Positions 63,821 to 64,000 of a DNA stretch of 64,000 nucleotides are shown here, piece after piece. The stretch covers positions 496,001-560,000 of the forward strand of contig NC_019779.1 of the NCBI RefSeq assembly GCF_000317635.1, written 5' to 3'. The translations under genes and the position numbers were made by a program. Source of the DNA: Halothece sp. PCC 7418. Lineage in GTDB: Bacteria > Cyanobacteriota > Cyanobacteriia > Cyanobacteriales > Rubidibacteraceae. The notes beneath the pieces were generated by a model. It was not told the origin of the DNA. It did not search any database and saw only the letters and a program-made list of their open reading frames with translations. Every line of letters starts with the position of its first letter. Position 1 is the first letter of the stretch.

Positions 63821-64000
63821 ATGCAAATCCAAGCAACAGACAAAACAACCTTAACTTGGAGTGGTGATACCCTTGCTGTGGGATTATTTGTGGGTGGTGT
63901 CACTGTCACGGGTGAGCTTGCCGAATTAGATGAGAAATTAGCAGGAACAATTAAAGAACTGATTGCAGAAACCGACTTTGATGGGAAAGCAGGGAATAAT
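63821..64000 (+). CDS. pepA: Leucyl aminopeptidase, N-terminal part (cut by window end)
   Basis: 60 codons from ATG 63821 (MQIQATDKTTLTWSGDTL), then VGLFVGGVTVTGELAELDEKLAGTIKELIAETDF. This matches the N-terminal domain of cyanobacterial cytosol leucyl aminopeptidase; the metal-binding C-terminal half is outside the window, so the call depends on this N-terminal match alone. Confidence 0.8.
   Translation, partial: MQIQATDKTTLTWSGDTLAVGLFVGGVTVTGELAELDEKLAGTIKELIAETDFDGKAGNN

Overview
The window is chromosomal DNA of a gas-vacuolate cyanobacterium. This rests on a light-dependent protochlorophyllide reductase, a BciB-type 8-vinyl reductase, a CPP1-like protein, a KaiB-domain protein, a PatA-type regulator, bilin-binding (cyanobacteriochrome-type) GAF domains, a gas vesicle cluster and many copies of the HIP1 octamer GCGATCGC. 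The lineage may be close to Dactylococcopsis/Halothece/Euhalothece; that is a guess from content and not proven by the sequence. No rRNA, CRISPR array, prophage or intact transposase gene was seen.

Layout. 1-8000: heptanucleotide repeats, ligA, a TPR protein, a KaiB-domain protein, a PilT-family ATPase, por, hrcA and a rhodanese. 8000-18000: pgk, a Crp-type regulator, DUF1499 and DUF4089 proteins, an NfeD-flotillin-flotillin operon, malQ and an RCK-pore-RCK cation channel. 18000-26400: an RRM RNA-binding protein, a toxin-antitoxin pair between two 128-bp direct repeats, an MscS channel, an AI-2E-type permease, rnc, a CNNM/HlyC-type protein, a structured remnant that looks like an IS200/IS605 end, and a CAU tRNA. 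26400-38250: a phototaxis/chemotaxis-like cluster (PatA-type regulator, CheW-like protein, soluble MCP with six GAF domains, hybrid CheA, CheW), interrupted by a four-helix-bundle gene between two MITE-like repeats. 38300-46600: rpsB-tsf, recG, an NDH-2-like flavoprotein, folK and a Nudix hydrolase. 46600-52400: gas vesicle operon gvpA-C-N-J-orf90-orf47-K-F-[MITE]-G on the minus strand with a divergent GvpF/L-family gene. 52400-64000: glk, a histidine phosphatase, a REC-GAF-GGDEF protein, phoH, khpA-rpsP, a 34-codon ORF, dapB, a CPP1-like gene, tatA, bciB and the start of a leucyl aminopeptidase.

How it fits together. Gas vesicles (vertical position) and a photoreceptor-linked chemotaxis cascade with a pilus ATPase (surface movement) both place cells in light. 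The chlorophyll genes (por, CPP1-like, bciB) serve the same lifestyle. Much of the intergenic DNA is repetitive: 7-nt tandem arrays (TTTGTTC, CTGNTNA, GAACCAA), a roughly 140-155 bp element with TATAGC ends, and hairpins built on GTAGGGTGGGC. These repeats sit at gene boundaries and in several places reach start or stop codons.
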